In this document: piece by piece, positions 47,355-57,866 of the stretch
Position numbering within the stretch: position 1 is the stretch's first letter
Layout: each line of letters opens with the position of its first letter
Source of the DNA: Prevotella sp.
Lineage (GTDB): Bacteria > Bacteroidota > Bacteroidia > Bacteroidales > Bacteroidaceae
Length of the DNA stretch: 64,000 nt
Assembly: GCA_016291495.1 (NCBI GenBank)
Contig: JAEEXI010000006.1
Coordinates: 119,043 to 183,042, forward strand
Reading direction: 5' to 3'
Notes under the pieces: model-generated
Database searches by the model: none
Told to the model about the DNA's origin: nothing
The model's input: only the letters and a program-made list of their open reading frames with translations
Program-made: the position numbers and the translations under genes

Positions 47355-49046
47355 ATGGAATCATTTCAATGGTTAAAAGATTTGTTCACAACGACGGACT
47401 CCGTGGCACATATAGCATTGCTGTATGCCGTTGTGATTGCCGTTGGCGTATATTTGGGTAAAATCAAGGTTGGCGGAGTTTCGCTAGGCGTCACCTTTGT
47501 GTTGTTTGCCGGCATCGTGGCTGGTCATATCGGTTTCACGGCCCCCATACCTATTCTGACGTTTGTGCAGGACTTTGGACTCATTCTGTTTGTCTTCATG
47601 ATAGGTTTGCAGGTAGGGCCCGGTTTCTTTGAAAGTTTTGGCAAGCAGGGCATCAAACTTAACGGACTGACTGCATTAGCCATCCTGTTGAACATTATAG
47701 TGATGTTTGCCTGCTATTACATTTTCTTCGACACCAGCAACAAGATGAACCTGCCCATGATGGTTGGCACGCTCTATGGTGCCGTCACCAACACTCCTGG
47801 TCTTGGTGCTGCCAATGAAGCTCTGGGTACCGTCTTCGGACAAGATGCCCCACAGATTGCCTCTGCATATGCCTGCGCCTATCCTTTAGGCGTACTGGGC
47901 ATCATTGGCGCTATTATACTAATAAAGTATATATGTAACATTAAGTTGGAAAAGGAAGAGGCTCGTCTGAAGGCGATGGATGAGCAGAGTGCCAACAAGA
48001 AACCTTACAAGATGCATCTAGAGGTCACCAACCAGTATCTGGAAGGCAAGACCTTGCTACAGGTTCACGACTTCCTGAACCGCGACTTCGTGGTGTCTCG
48101 TCTGGTTTCACAAGGCGAGCTAATCATCCCAAACCGCGACACAGTATTTCACCTAGGCGACCAAATGCTGGTGGTGTGTGCCGAAGCTGACCAGGAAGCC
48201 ATCATGGCCTTCATCGGTCCCAAACTCGACATCGACTTTGAACAGCAAGACCAACCCTTAGTATCGAAGCGCATACTCATCACCAATCCCGCTATCAACG
48301 GCAAGTCGCTGGCCTCCATGCATTTTTCCAGCGTACATGGTGTCAACGTCACCCGCGTCACCCGTCACGGCATGGACCTCTTTGCCTCTGCCTCCCTACC
48401 CCTGCAGGTAGGCGACAGGATTATGGTCGTTGGACCTGAGGATGCTGTCGACCGCGTGGCCAACAAGATGGGGAATTCCGTACGGCGCCTGGATACGCCC
48501 AACATTGCCACCATCTTCGTCGGCATCATTATCGGACTCATCTTCGGTTCCTTCCCCCTGGCCATTCCCGGCATGCCGGTTCCCGTCAAGCTCGGTCTGG
48601 CCGGTGGACCGCTCATCATCGCCATCCTCATTGGCCGCTACGGCTATAAAATACACCTCGTGACCTATACCACAACATCGGCCAACATGATGTTGCGAGA
48701 GATAGGACTGGTATTGTTCCTAGCCTCAGTAGGCATCAAGGCAGGTGCAACATTCTTCTCTACCGTAGTCGAGGGCGATGGACTGCTCTACGTGCTCACC
48801 GGCTTCTTCATCACCATCATCCCCATCCTCATCATTGGTCCCATTGCCCGTCTGAGGTATAAGTTCAACTACTTCCTCATTGCAGGTATGATTGCCGGTA
48901 CCTATACCGATCCCCCTGCCCTGGCCTACTCCAACAGCATCTGTTCGAAGGAGGCTCCGGCCTTAGGCTACTCCACGGTCTATCCTCTCGCTATGTTCCT
49001 CCGCATCTTCACAGCCCAAATCATCGTGCTCTTCTTCTGCGGATAA
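47355..49046 (+). CDS. AspT/YidE/YbjL-type transporter with two RCK_C domains
   Basis: Start [13 protein letters not shown]; duplicated TM halves around TrkA-C-like domains. Confidence 0.88.
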   Translation: MESFQWLKDLFTTTDSVAHIALLYAVVIAVGVYLGKIKVGGVSLGVTFVLFAGIVAGHIGFTAPIPILTFVQDFGLILFVFMIGLQVGPGFFESFGKQGIKLNGLTALAILLNIIVMFACYYIFFDTSNKMNLPMMVGTLYGAVTNTPGLGAANEALGTVFGQDAPQIASAYACAYPLGVLGIIGAIILIKYICNIKLEKEEARLKAMDEQSANKKPYKMHLEVTNQYLEGKTLLQVHDFLNRDFVVSRLVSQGELIIPNRDTVFHLGDQMLVVCAEADQEAIMAFIGPKLDIDFEQQDQPLVSKRILITNPAINGKSLASMHFSSVHGVNVTRVTRHGMDLFASASLPLQVGDRIMVVGPEDAVDRVANKMGNSVRRLDTPNIATIFVGIIIGLIFGSFPLAIPGMPVPVKLGLAGGPLIIAILIGRYGYKIHLVTYTTTSANMMLREIGLVLFLASVGIKAGATFFSTVVEGDGLLYVLTGFFITIIPILIIGPIARLRYKFNYFLIAGMIAGTYTDPPALAYSNSICSKEAPALGYSTVYPLAMFLRIFTAQIIVLFFCG

Positions 49047-49076
49047 TCATATGGGAATACATATACAATATACGCA

Positions 49077-49105
49077 AAAGCCACCTTCATTTAGGGTGGC
49101 TTTTT
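49077..49105 (+). terminator. Rho-independent terminator
   Basis: aaaagccacc-ttcattta-gggtggcttttt. Confidence 0.85.
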
Positions 49106-49246
49106 AATGTTTGAAGAGTGAGAGGGGAGACCTAAATACTATTTAACAAAAAAATTGCACAAAAGCGCATGGAATGTGCGATTTGTTTTGTAATTTTGCA
49201 GGCGATATAAAAAAATCAAAGAGGAAAGCTATATAATAATACAACA

Positions 49247-50284
49247 ATGAGAATAAAAATAATCCTGTTAGGCTCCCTTATCGCTATGACCTCACTGCCA
49301 ATGATGGCCCAGATGGACGCCAGCATCAAGTTGAACGAGGTGATGACCTTAAACAAGACGAGCCTGATTGACGAATACGGAGCGAGGAACGCATGGCTGG
49401 AGATAGCCAACATCTCGTACTCGACGTACAACATCCGCGGGATGTATATAACGACCGACCGCTCCGTGCTCGACAAGAAGATGAGCGTGCCTGAGCGTGT
49501 GAAGCGCATGAGCCAGATTCCCAATGGCGACGAGCGCACGAACCTCAGCGGGCGACAGCTCATCGTGCTGCAACTGGGCAGTCTGCCGAACAAAGGCGCA
49601 CTGCATCTCTCTGTGAAGGTGAACGCGACGGAACCGACGTGGATTGCCTTGTATAATGGTAATGCGACACAGCTGATAGACTCGGTGACGGTGCCTGTGC
49701 TGGAGGCAGACCAGTCGTACGCCCGTATTGCGAACAACGGTACAGCAAAGGACTGGGAAGTGAAGTCGGCCGACCGTGTGACGCTGGGCATCCAGAACCA
49801 GACAGTGGTGAGCGAGTCAAAGGTAGCCAAGTTCAAACGCGAGGATCCTCACGGCTTCGGTATGGCATTGATGGCGATGGGTATCGTATTCTTCTGCTTG
49901 GCCCTGCTGTGGATTACGTTTACGCTGTTTGGCATGTTGATGCGCCACATGGACACCGCCAAGAAGGTGGCGAACAAGCAACCTATCAAGCCTATCACGA
50001 AGACGGTGGAGAAGACCATAGAGATTGGTCACAAGACGGGCGTCATGCTGCAGGAAGGTTTCGATACGAAGGGTATCGATCGTGAGGTGTATATGGCCGT
50101 TATCGGTCTGGCCCTGCGCCAGTATGAAGACGACATACACGACGTTGAGAGCGGTGTCATCACCATCAAACCGAAAGAAACAGGTTGGGACGATGAGTAT
50201 AGTCAGATGACACACCTGCACGAGCCTGTAATGCCTACCAGCCACATGGGGCAACATATTCCAACAGGTCCAGAGTTGAAATAA
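49247..50284 (+). CDS. Na+-pumping decarboxylase gamma-subunit-like (OadG) with N-terminal lamin-tail-like domain
   Basis: Signal peptide; IKLNEVMTLNKTSLIDEYGARNAWLEIANIS (LTD-like); C-terminal TM of OadG type; followed by BCCP and OadB. Confidence 0.75.
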   Translation: MRIKIILLGSLIAMTSLPMMAQMDASIKLNEVMTLNKTSLIDEYGARNAWLEIANISYSTYNIRGMYITTDRSVLDKKMSVPERVKRMSQIPNGDERTNLSGRQLIVLQLGSLPNKGALHLSVKVNATEPTWIALYNGNATQLIDSVTVPVLEADQSYARIANNGTAKDWEVKSADRVTLGIQNQTVVSESKVAKFKREDPHGFGMALMAMGIVFFCLALLWITFTLFGMLMRHMDTAKKVANKQPIKPITKTVEKTIEIGHKTGVMLQEGFDTKGIDREVYMAVIGLALRQYEDDIHDVESGVITIKPKETGWDDEYSQMTHLHEPVMPTSHMGQHIPTGPELK

Positions 50285-50313
50285 TCATATAATACAAAGA
50301 TTAACGTTCAAAG

Positions 50314-50802
50314 ATGAAAACATATAAGTATAAAGTACAAGGCGTGGACTACGAGGTAGAAATCACCGACGTAGAAGGTAAAATAGCTAAAGTAAATGTA
50401 AACGGCATCCCCTTCGAGATAGAGATGCAGAAACCCATTAACGCCGCCAAGCATCCGGAGCTGGCAGCAACCAGAGCCAGTGCGGCAGCACCCGTGGCAG
50501 CACAGTCGGCAGAGAAGCCGCAGGCTGCAGCACCTAGCAGTCCTGTCCCCGCAGCAGCCAAACCACAACCCGCTGCTCCTGCAGGCGCAGGAACTCCCGT
50601 GAAGGCTCCGCTTCCCGGTACCATCAACAGCATCAACGTAAAAGTGGGTGACACCGTCGCCGTCGGTCAGGTGGTCATCGTGCTGGAGGCTATGAAGATG
50701 CAGAACAACATCGAGGCCGAGACGGCAGGTACCGTTACCTCGATTCTCGTCAATCAGGGCGACTCTGTGATGGAAGGTACAGTCATGCTGACCATTGGTT
50801 AA
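50314..50802 (+). CDS. Biotin carboxyl carrier protein of Na+-pumping decarboxylase
   Basis: VLEAMKMQNNIEAE biotinylation motif; Ala/Pro-rich linker. Confidence 0.93.
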   Translation: MKTYKYKVQGVDYEVEITDVEGKIAKVNVNGIPFEIEMQKPINAAKHPELAATRASAAAPVAAQSAEKPQAAAPSSPVPAAAKPQPAAPAGAGTPVKAPLPGTINSINVKVGDTVAVGQVVIVLEAMKMQNNIEAETAGTVTSILVNQGDSVMEGTVMLTIG

Positions 50803-50832
50803 TTGACAATTTATAATTGATAATTGACAATT

Positions 50833-51990
50833 ATGGGATTTACAAATTTCATCGTAGAAAACTTCAATGAGTTCCTGACGTACACGGGTTTTGCGAACGT
50901 GACGGCAGGTAACCTCATCATGATAGTAGTGGGTGCCTTCTTTATCTGGCTGGCCATCAAGAAGGACTTCGAGCCCCTGCTGCTCGTACCCATCGGACTG
51001 GGTATCATATTAGGAAACATCCCCTTCCGTGCTGATGCCGGACTGGAGATTGGACTGTATGAGGACAACTCCGTACTGAACATCTTCTATCAGGGCGTAC
51101 GGCAAGGATGGTATCCGCCGCTGATATTCCTGGGCATAGGCGCTATGACGGACTTCTCGGCGTTGCTGGCGAACCCGAAGCTGATGCTGATTGGTGCTGC
51201 CGCACAGTTTGGTATCTTCGGTGCGTATATGTTTGCGTTGGCCTTGGGTTTCGAACCTAACCAGGCAGCAGGTATCGCCATCATCGGTGGTGCCGACGGT
51301 CCTACGGCCATCTTCCTCAGTAGTAAGCTGTCGCCAAACCTGATGGGTGCCATTGCAGTGTGTGCCTATTCGTATATGGCACTGGTGCCGCTGATTCAGC
51401 CCCCATTGATGCGTCTGCTGACCACGAAGAAGGAACGCATCATCAAGATGAAGCCCGCCCGTGAGGTTTCGCAGACGGAGCGTATTCTGTTCCCCATCGT
51501 GGGACTGTTGCTGACAACGTTCATCGTACCGTCCGGTCTTCCCCTGCTGGGTATGCTATTCTTCGGCAACCTGCTGAAGGAAAGCGGCAAGACCACCCGT
51601 CTGGCTAAGACTGCCGGTGCAGCGCTGAACGATATCGTGGTAATGCTTTTGGGTCTGACGGTAGGTTGTTCGACGCAGGCTTCTGAGTTCCTGACGATGA
51701 ACACCATCTACATCTTCGCCATCGGTGCCGGAGCTTTCATCATTGCCACGATGAGCGGCGTCTGCTTCGTCAAGCTGATGAACGTGTTCCTGCCTAAGGA
51801 CAAGAAGCTGAATCCGCTGATTGGTAATGCCGGCGTGAGTGCCGTACCGATGGCAGCACGTATCTCCAACAACCTCGGACTGGAGTACGACCGTCACAAC
51901 TTCCTGCTGATGCACGCTATGGGGCCAAATGTAGCCGGTGTTATCGGGTCTGCAGTAGCAGCAGGAGCCCTACTCGGATTCCTATCATAA
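50833..51990 (+). CDS. Na+-translocating decarboxylase beta subunit (oxaloacetate/methylmalonyl-CoA)
   Basis: GGADGPTAIFLSSKL; NAGVSAVPMAARISNNLG; GPNVAGVIGSAVAAG. Confidence 0.95.
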   Translation: MGFTNFIVENFNEFLTYTGFANVTAGNLIMIVVGAFFIWLAIKKDFEPLLLVPIGLGIILGNIPFRADAGLEIGLYEDNSVLNIFYQGVRQGWYPPLIFLGIGAMTDFSALLANPKLMLIGAAAQFGIFGAYMFALALGFEPNQAAGIAIIGGADGPTAIFLSSKLSPNLMGAIAVCAYSYMALVPLIQPPLMRLLTTKKERIIKMKPAREVSQTERILFPIVGLLLTTFIVPSGLPLLGMLFFGNLLKESGKTTRLAKTAGAALNDIVVMLLGLTVGCSTQASEFLTMNTIYIFAIGAGAFIIATMSGVCFVKLMNVFLPKDKKLNPLIGNAGVSAVPMAARISNNLGLEYDRHNFLLMHAMGPNVAGVIGSAVAAGALLGFLS

Positions 51991-52002
51991 AGTAATTAGT
52001 AT

Positions 52003-52041
52003 AAAAAAAGTGGCAATCTTATAACGGATTGCCACTTTTTT
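52003..52041 (+). terminator. Rho-independent terminator after decarboxylase beta subunit
   Basis: aaaaaaagtggcaatc-ttataacg-gattgccactttttt. Confidence 0.85.
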
Positions 52042-52074
52042 CGTATCTTTGCAGGGATATTAGACTAAGAACTT

Positions 52075-54459
52075 ATGAAACTGCCACACATATTCAAGCG
52101 TAAAAGCTCCATCGCCAAGAGACTGACCTGGCGTGTCATCCTGTCTATGACGGCGGTATTTACAGTTATTCTTGCTTTTATCCTCTTCATCATCTGTATA
52201 GCGGGATCGATCCTCCTCCTACTGCTGAATGTCACTGCCATACAAGTCTCCAACGAAAGAATCAACAATGTTTTCGCTACCGTAGAGACAGCCGTGACCA
52301 ACAATGTGCCGGAGGTGCAGGAAAATATAGGTAACGATCAACGCATGTATTTTGCCCAAGAGAACCTGCTAACCCTCAATCCAAACATCGTAGGAGCTGC
52401 CGTTGCCTATAACCCGAGTTATGAGCCCAAGAAAGGACAACCGTTCTCGCCTTATGCCTATCGCGACAGCACAGGCATCCATACCAAACAGCTGACGGAC
52501 AAAGAATACGACTATCAACATCAGAGCTGGTATCAAGAACCTATTGAACAAGGAAAGGGCGTATGGTCTGAGCCTTACATTGACGAGGGCGGCGGAGAGG
52601 TTCCGATGATTACCTATTCCTTACCGTTGATTAACAAAAAAGGAGATATCTATGCCGTACAAACGGCAGACATCTCATTAGACTGGCTGTCTGACCTCAC
52701 CAAGGAGATGGATAACACCTATAATGATCATCTGAACTGGTCATGGCAAGAAATGTCTGAACAAGCCTACAGTTTCATCGTGTCCCGTGAGGGAACCTTT
52801 GTCGTACATCCAAACGAGACCTATGTGCTTCATAAGACCATCCAAGACTTCTTCAAGGAGAATACCAAAGAATCCGTAAACATATCAGACACTGAGAAAG
52901 GAAAATCGAAAATCTTTATCGGCAAGAACAACAATGTCTATATCATGTTCTACTCACCCATAGAACATACGGATTGGACGATGGGAGTTATCGTCCCCCT
53001 GATGAACATTCTCAATCCAGTCTTCTATTTCTTGACAGCACTCATCGTCATCATGGTTGCCGGACTTATCATCGTGGCACTGATTTGCCGTGGAGTCATT
53101 CGGCGCATCACAAAGCCACTACGTCGCTTTGCCGATTCTGCTGACGAGATTGCCAAAGGTAATTTTCAGACAGAACTGCCGAAAATTAAAAGCAAGGATG
53201 AGATGCTCCGCCTGCGTAACTCTTTCGAGACCATGCAGACCTCACTCATCCAGCAGATTGAGGAAACCAAGACCATGAATGAAGAGAAAGGTCGCATGGA
53301 AGGTGAACTGCATACTGCCCGTCACATTCAGATGTCAATGCTTCCCAAGACATTCCCACCTTTCCCTGAAAGGGACGACCTCGACATCTACGGGCAATTG
53401 GCTCCTGCCAAGGAAGTCGGCGGTGACCTTTACGACTTCTATATTCGTGACGAGAAACTGTTTTTCTGTATCGGTGATGTCAGTGGAAAAGGAGTACCCG
53501 CGTCGTTGGTGATGGCTGTCACACGTTCCTTGTTCCGCACCATCTCCTCTCATGAGAACCGTCCTTCAAGGATTATCAATACCATCAACGATGCCATAGC
53601 AAGAGATAACGAATCCAACATGTTCGTCACCTTCTTCATGGGCATCCTCGACCTCCCCACAGGCCGAATGAGGTATTGCAATGCAGGACACAATGCACCT
53701 ATCTTCATCAAACAAGACGAAGTGCGTTTCCTTCAGGTTGTTCCCAACATCCCCTTAGGTGTCATCACCGACTTTCAATATGAAGAGCAGGAGACACTCA
53801 TGCCTCAGGGAGCCTCTATCTTCCTGTTTACGGACGGACTTAACGAGGCGGAGAATAACAGACACGAGCAATTGGGCGACGACCGCATCCTTGCTGCCCA
53901 ACAGGACGCATTCAATCTCTCGCCACAGGAACAAATCGACAAGATGCTTCAAGTTGTCAAAAACCACGTGAACGGTGCAGAACAGAGTGACGACCTAACG
54001 ATGTTAAGCATCAAATATACCTATCAGCGAGACGAGCAGGCTAAGTCATCTCACCTAATCCTTAAGAACAAGGTGGAGGAACTCAACAAACTACCAGAGT
54101 TCGTGGATACCGTCTGCGAGGAGGCCGGTATTGACATGGCACTCATCGCCAGTCTGAACCTTGCTTTAGAGGAAGCCGCCACCAATGTCGTTCTCTATGC
54201 CTATGGAAGAGAAGAGGGCGAAGTGGACATTGAGGCTGTCTATACGGACAAGTATCTGAAATTTATCCTCACAGACGCTGGTATCGCCTTTGATCCCACC
54301 AAGAAAGAAGAGGTAGACACCACGCTAAGCGTGGAGGAGCGACAAATTGGAGGACTGGGCATCCATCTGGTCAGACAGATCATGGACTCCGTCAATTATG
54401 AACGGATAGATGGGAAAAATGTGCTAACACTGATTAAACGACTGAACATCCAACCCTAA
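52075..54459 (+). CDS. Membrane sensor: dCache-like, HAMP, PP2C/SpoIIE phosphatase, C-terminal RsbW-type HATPase
   Basis: Two TMs flanking periplasmic domain; HAMP RRITKPLRRFADSADEIAKGNF; SpoIIE LFFCIGDVSGKGVPASLVMAV; HATPase LNLALEEAATNVVLYAY...GGLGIHLVRQIMD. Confidence 0.9.
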   Translation: MKLPHIFKRKSSIAKRLTWRVILSMTAVFTVILAFILFIICIAGSILLLLLNVTAIQVSNERINNVFATVETAVTNNVPEVQENIGNDQRMYFAQENLLTLNPNIVGAAVAYNPSYEPKKGQPFSPYAYRDSTGIHTKQLTDKEYDYQHQSWYQEPIEQGKGVWSEPYIDEGGGEVPMITYSLPLINKKGDIYAVQTADISLDWLSDLTKEMDNTYNDHLNWSWQEMSEQAYSFIVSREGTFVVHPNETYVLHKTIQDFFKENTKESVNISDTEKGKSKIFIGKNNNVYIMFYSPIEHTDWTMGVIVPLMNILNPVFYFLTALIVIMVAGLIIVALICRGVIRRITKPLRRFADSADEIAKGNFQTELPKIKSKDEMLRLRNSFETMQTSLIQQIEETKTMNEEKGRMEGELHTARHIQMSMLPKTFPPFPERDDLDIYGQLAPAKEVGGDLYDFYIRDEKLFFCIGDVSGKGVPASLVMAVTRSLFRTISSHENRPSRIINTINDAIARDNESNMFVTFFMGILDLPTGRMRYCNAGHNAPIFIKQDEVRFLQVVPNIPLGVITDFQYEEQETLMPQGASIFLFTDGLNEAENNRHEQLGDDRILAAQQDAFNLSPQEQIDKMLQVVKNHVNGAEQSDDLTMLSIKYTYQRDEQAKSSHLILKNKVEELNKLPEFVDTVCEEAGIDMALIASLNLALEEAATNVVLYAYGREEGEVDIEAVYTDKYLKFILTDAGIAFDPTKKEEVDTTLSVEERQIGGLGIHLVRQIMDSVNYERIDGKNVLTLIKRLNIQP

Positions 54460-54465
54460 GAAATC

Positions 54466-55401
54466 ATGAGAATAATTATCACCAACCTATTATTCCTCGC
54501 CTGTACGATAGCCTATGCACAGGATAAGATCATTTTCACCCCGCAATGGAGTGCACAGGCTCAGTTTGCAGGTTATTATGTGGCTCAAGAAAAAGGCTTC
54601 TACAAACAAGCTGGTATCAACGTAGAGATTGTTCATCCTTCTGTCACACAATCCGCCATGAGTCGCATCCGTAACAACGAGAGCCAAGCCACTACCCTAC
54701 AATTAGTACAAGCGTTGGATATCATCGACCAGGGCATTCCTTTGGTTAATATTCTCCAAACCTCCATGAAAAATGCCTTGGTGATTGTGTCTCGCCGTAA
54801 CAAGAACCCCCTGACGCAGAAAGGGGCAAAGGTAGGTATTTGGAATGCTGGCTTCGGACAAATCGCCATCTGCATGAGTATCAAAGAAGGGCTTGATTAT
54901 CAATGGATTCCCTATGCCAGTAACATCAACCTCTTTGTATCTGGTGCCATCGATGCCACCTTGGCGATGAGTTATAATGAGTACTACCAGTTGGTGCAGT
55001 CTGGATTCATACCGACAAAAGATAATATATATCGTTTCTGCGACCATGGGTATAACGTCCAAGAGGACGGTCTCTATATGACACGTGATTATTATATGAA
55101 GCATAAAGAACAGGCACATCGCTTTGCTGCTGCCAGCAAGAAGGGATGGGAATGGGCTGCCGCCCATCCTGAGGAGGCCTTGGATATCGTTATGCGCTAC
55201 GTACAAAAGGATCATATTGCCACCAACCGCATATTGCAGCAGTTGATGCTTACAGAAATACTCCGATTACAAATAGACCGTGAGTCCAAGAAACGTGAAT
55301 TCCGCCTACGCCCTGACATGGTGAAGCAAGCCAGCAGACTGATGGTGGATAATATGATGTTAGGACGCGAAATTACCTATCAAGAAATCATAGCAAAATA
55401 G
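54466..55401 (+). CDS. Periplasmic solute-binding protein (NMT1/THI5-like)
   Basis: Signal peptide; DKIIFTPQWSAQAQFAGYYVAQEKGFYKQAGINVEIVHPS. Confidence 0.85.
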   Translation: MRIIITNLLFLACTIAYAQDKIIFTPQWSAQAQFAGYYVAQEKGFYKQAGINVEIVHPSVTQSAMSRIRNNESQATTLQLVQALDIIDQGIPLVNILQTSMKNALVIVSRRNKNPLTQKGAKVGIWNAGFGQIAICMSIKEGLDYQWIPYASNINLFVSGAIDATLAMSYNEYYQLVQSGFIPTKDNIYRFCDHGYNVQEDGLYMTRDYYMKHKEQAHRFAAASKKGWEWAAAHPEEALDIVMRYVQKDHIATNRILQQLMLTEILRLQIDRESKKREFRLRPDMVKQASRLMVDNMMLGREITYQEIIAK

Positions 55402-55405
55402 CAAC

Positions 55406-57760
55406 ATGAAGAATCCGTTCAGACATATCAAAAACTCACTATCCACCCGGCTCAGTCTGTGGATAGTACTATTTGCCTCTATCATTTTCCTGATAGCCCT
55501 CGGCTTCATGTTCGTCCAGTCACGCGAAGCCATACGGGAGGAAGCCATCGATCATGCTACTCAGATTCTGGATAATACGGCAGAACGTGTGAATACCATC
55601 CTTACCAAGGTGGAAGTTGCCGCAAACAATACCGACTGGCTAGCAACCCGTCATCTGGATGCCCCCGACTCTATGTTCGTTTACAGCAATCGCATCCTTA
55701 AAAATAATCCTGACCTGAATGGATGTTCCATTGCCTTCGAACCTTATTTCTTTAAAGACAGGGGACGTTTCTTCTCCGCTTACTCTATGAGAAGAAATGG
55801 CGAGATCCTAACTATACAGGAAGGCGATGACGCATACGAATATTTTGTCATGGACTGGTATCAATTGCCCAAACTGTTGAACCGTCCCTGCTGGACAGAG
55901 CCTTTCACTGATCTGACGATTGATTCCATCTTTTCTCCTGGTAGAATCATCTCCTACTGTAAGCCATTAAAAGACAGTCAGGGACAGTACGTGGGCACCA
56001 TCTCCGTCGATCTGTCGCTAGACTGGCTATCGAATACCATCTCAGCCGTCAAGCCCTACCCCAACTCCTACAGTATCATGATAGGACAAAGCGGCACTTT
56101 TTTCGTACATCCGGATACCACCAAATTGTTCTATCAGACCATCTATACAGAGACTTTGCTGAAGCCAGACACAGCCATTACCAACCTTGGACATGCCATG
56201 CAAAATGGAGAAGAAGGCATGAGACAGATGGTGGTTGACGGGAAAGACTGCTATGTATTCTACAAACCTCTTGGAACAACAGGATGGAGCGTTGCCATCG
56301 TCTGCACGGAAAGTGACATCTTTGGCGGCTATTTCCGTCTATTGAGGATTGTGATAGGTATCATCATCCTTGGACTGACCATCATGCTCTTATGCTTCAG
56401 TCGTATCATCAAGAAGGAACTAAAACCGCTCAGACAACTGGCACATGGGGCAGAAACGATTGCATCCGGCCATTTCGACGCAACCCTTCCAGCGACCCAA
56501 AGAACGGACGAAATCGGACAACTCAGTCAGTCGTTCAGTAACATGCAACAGTCTCTCACCAACTATATCGAGGAACTTAAGGAGACCACTGCGTCGAAAG
56601 CCCTGATAGAAGGTGAATTACAGACCGCCAGCAATATTCAGCAGTCGATGCTTCCCAAGATATTCCCAGCCTATCCTGACAGGGATGATATCGACATCTA
56701 TGGTCGACTGAGGCCTGCCAAAGAGGTCGGAGGTGACTTATTCGACTTCTTCATCCGCGATGAGAAGCTGTTCTTCTGTATCGGTGACGTTAGTGGAAAA
56801 GGAGTACCCGCTTCGTTAGTGATGGCTGTCACACGTTCCTTGTTCCGTACCATCTCCACGCATGAGAATCGTCCCGCAAAGATTGTCAATGCCATCAATG
56901 AGGCAATGGCAAAGGACAATGACTCCAATATGTTTGTCACATTCTTCATGGGAGTCCTTGATTTGCCAACAGGACGGTTAAGATACTGTAATGGTGGACA
57001 TAATGCTCCCATTGCCATTAAACAGGATGATGTGAATTTCCTTGACATTGTTCCCAATCTTCCTTTAGGAATTGTTCCCGACTTCCTCTTCAAGGAACAG
57101 GAATGTATCATTCCTTATAGCGCCAGTATATTCCTCTATACGGACGGACTGAATGAGGCTGAAGACAAAGAACATGAGCAGTTAGGGGACGAAGAGGTGC
57201 TTGCTGTCGCGAAAAAGATGTATGAGTTCTCCTCTCATCAACAAATAGAAATCATGACGGAGGCTGTTGTCAAGCATGCTGGCGGTGCAGAACAAAGCGA
57301 CGATCTGACGATGTTAAGTATCAAATACCTGCACCAACAAGACACAGAGGCCAAGACCAAGCGTCTGACCCTCAAGAACGAGGTGGAAGAGCTCAACAAA
57401 CTGCCTGAGTTCGTGGAGACGGTCTGCGAGGAGGCTGGTGTCGACATGGGACTTATTGCCAGTCTGAACCTCGCTTTGGAAGAGGCCGTCACCAATGTCG
57501 TTCTTTATGCCTACCAGAACGGAGAGGGATTTGTCGACATTGATGCGGTCTATAATGACAAGCGTCTCAAATTTATCATCACAGACTCTGGTGTGGCCTT
57601 TGACCCAACAAAGAAAGAGGCTGTTGATACGACGCTAGGCGTGGAAGAACGCTCCATCGGAGGATTGGGCATCCATTTGGTCAGACAAATCATGGACTCC
57701 GTCAATTATGAACGGATAGATGGGAAAAACGTGCTGACACTACGAAAAAATCTTACATAA
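55406..57760 (+). CDS. Paralogous membrane sensor: dCache-like, HAMP, PP2C/SpoIIE, RsbW-type HATPase
   Basis: Same architecture as 52075-54459; LFFCIGDVSGKGVPASLVMAVTRSLFRTIS. Confidence 0.9.
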   Translation: MKNPFRHIKNSLSTRLSLWIVLFASIIFLIALGFMFVQSREAIREEAIDHATQILDNTAERVNTILTKVEVAANNTDWLATRHLDAPDSMFVYSNRILKNNPDLNGCSIAFEPYFFKDRGRFFSAYSMRRNGEILTIQEGDDAYEYFVMDWYQLPKLLNRPCWTEPFTDLTIDSIFSPGRIISYCKPLKDSQGQYVGTISVDLSLDWLSNTISAVKPYPNSYSIMIGQSGTFFVHPDTTKLFYQTIYTETLLKPDTAITNLGHAMQNGEEGMRQMVVDGKDCYVFYKPLGTTGWSVAIVCTESDIFGGYFRLLRIVIGIIILGLTIMLLCFSRIIKKELKPLRQLAHGAETIASGHFDATLPATQRTDEIGQLSQSFSNMQQSLTNYIEELKETTASKALIEGELQTASNIQQSMLPKIFPAYPDRDDIDIYGRLRPAKEVGGDLFDFFIRDEKLFFCIGDVSGKGVPASLVMAVTRSLFRTISTHENRPAKIVNAINEAMAKDNDSNMFVTFFMGVLDLPTGRLRYCNGGHNAPIAIKQDDVNFLDIVPNLPLGIVPDFLFKEQECIIPYSASIFLYTDGLNEAEDKEHEQLGDEEVLAVAKKMYEFSSHQQIEIMTEAVVKHAGGAEQSDDLTMLSIKYLHQQDTEAKTKRLTLKNEVEELNKLPEFVETVCEEAGVDMGLIASLNLALEEAVTNVVLYAYQNGEGFVDIDAVYNDKRLKFIITDSGVAFDPTKKEAVDTTLGVEERSIGGLGIHLVRQIMDSVNYERIDGKNVLTLRKNLT

Positions 57761-57866
57761 TGCATAAATCGGAAAGTATAGAGATAAATGCCTTTAGTAT
57801 TTTTTAACTGATACGATAAGAGGCTAACGTGTTTTTTTTAATAAATTTGCAAGTCTAATTAAGTAA

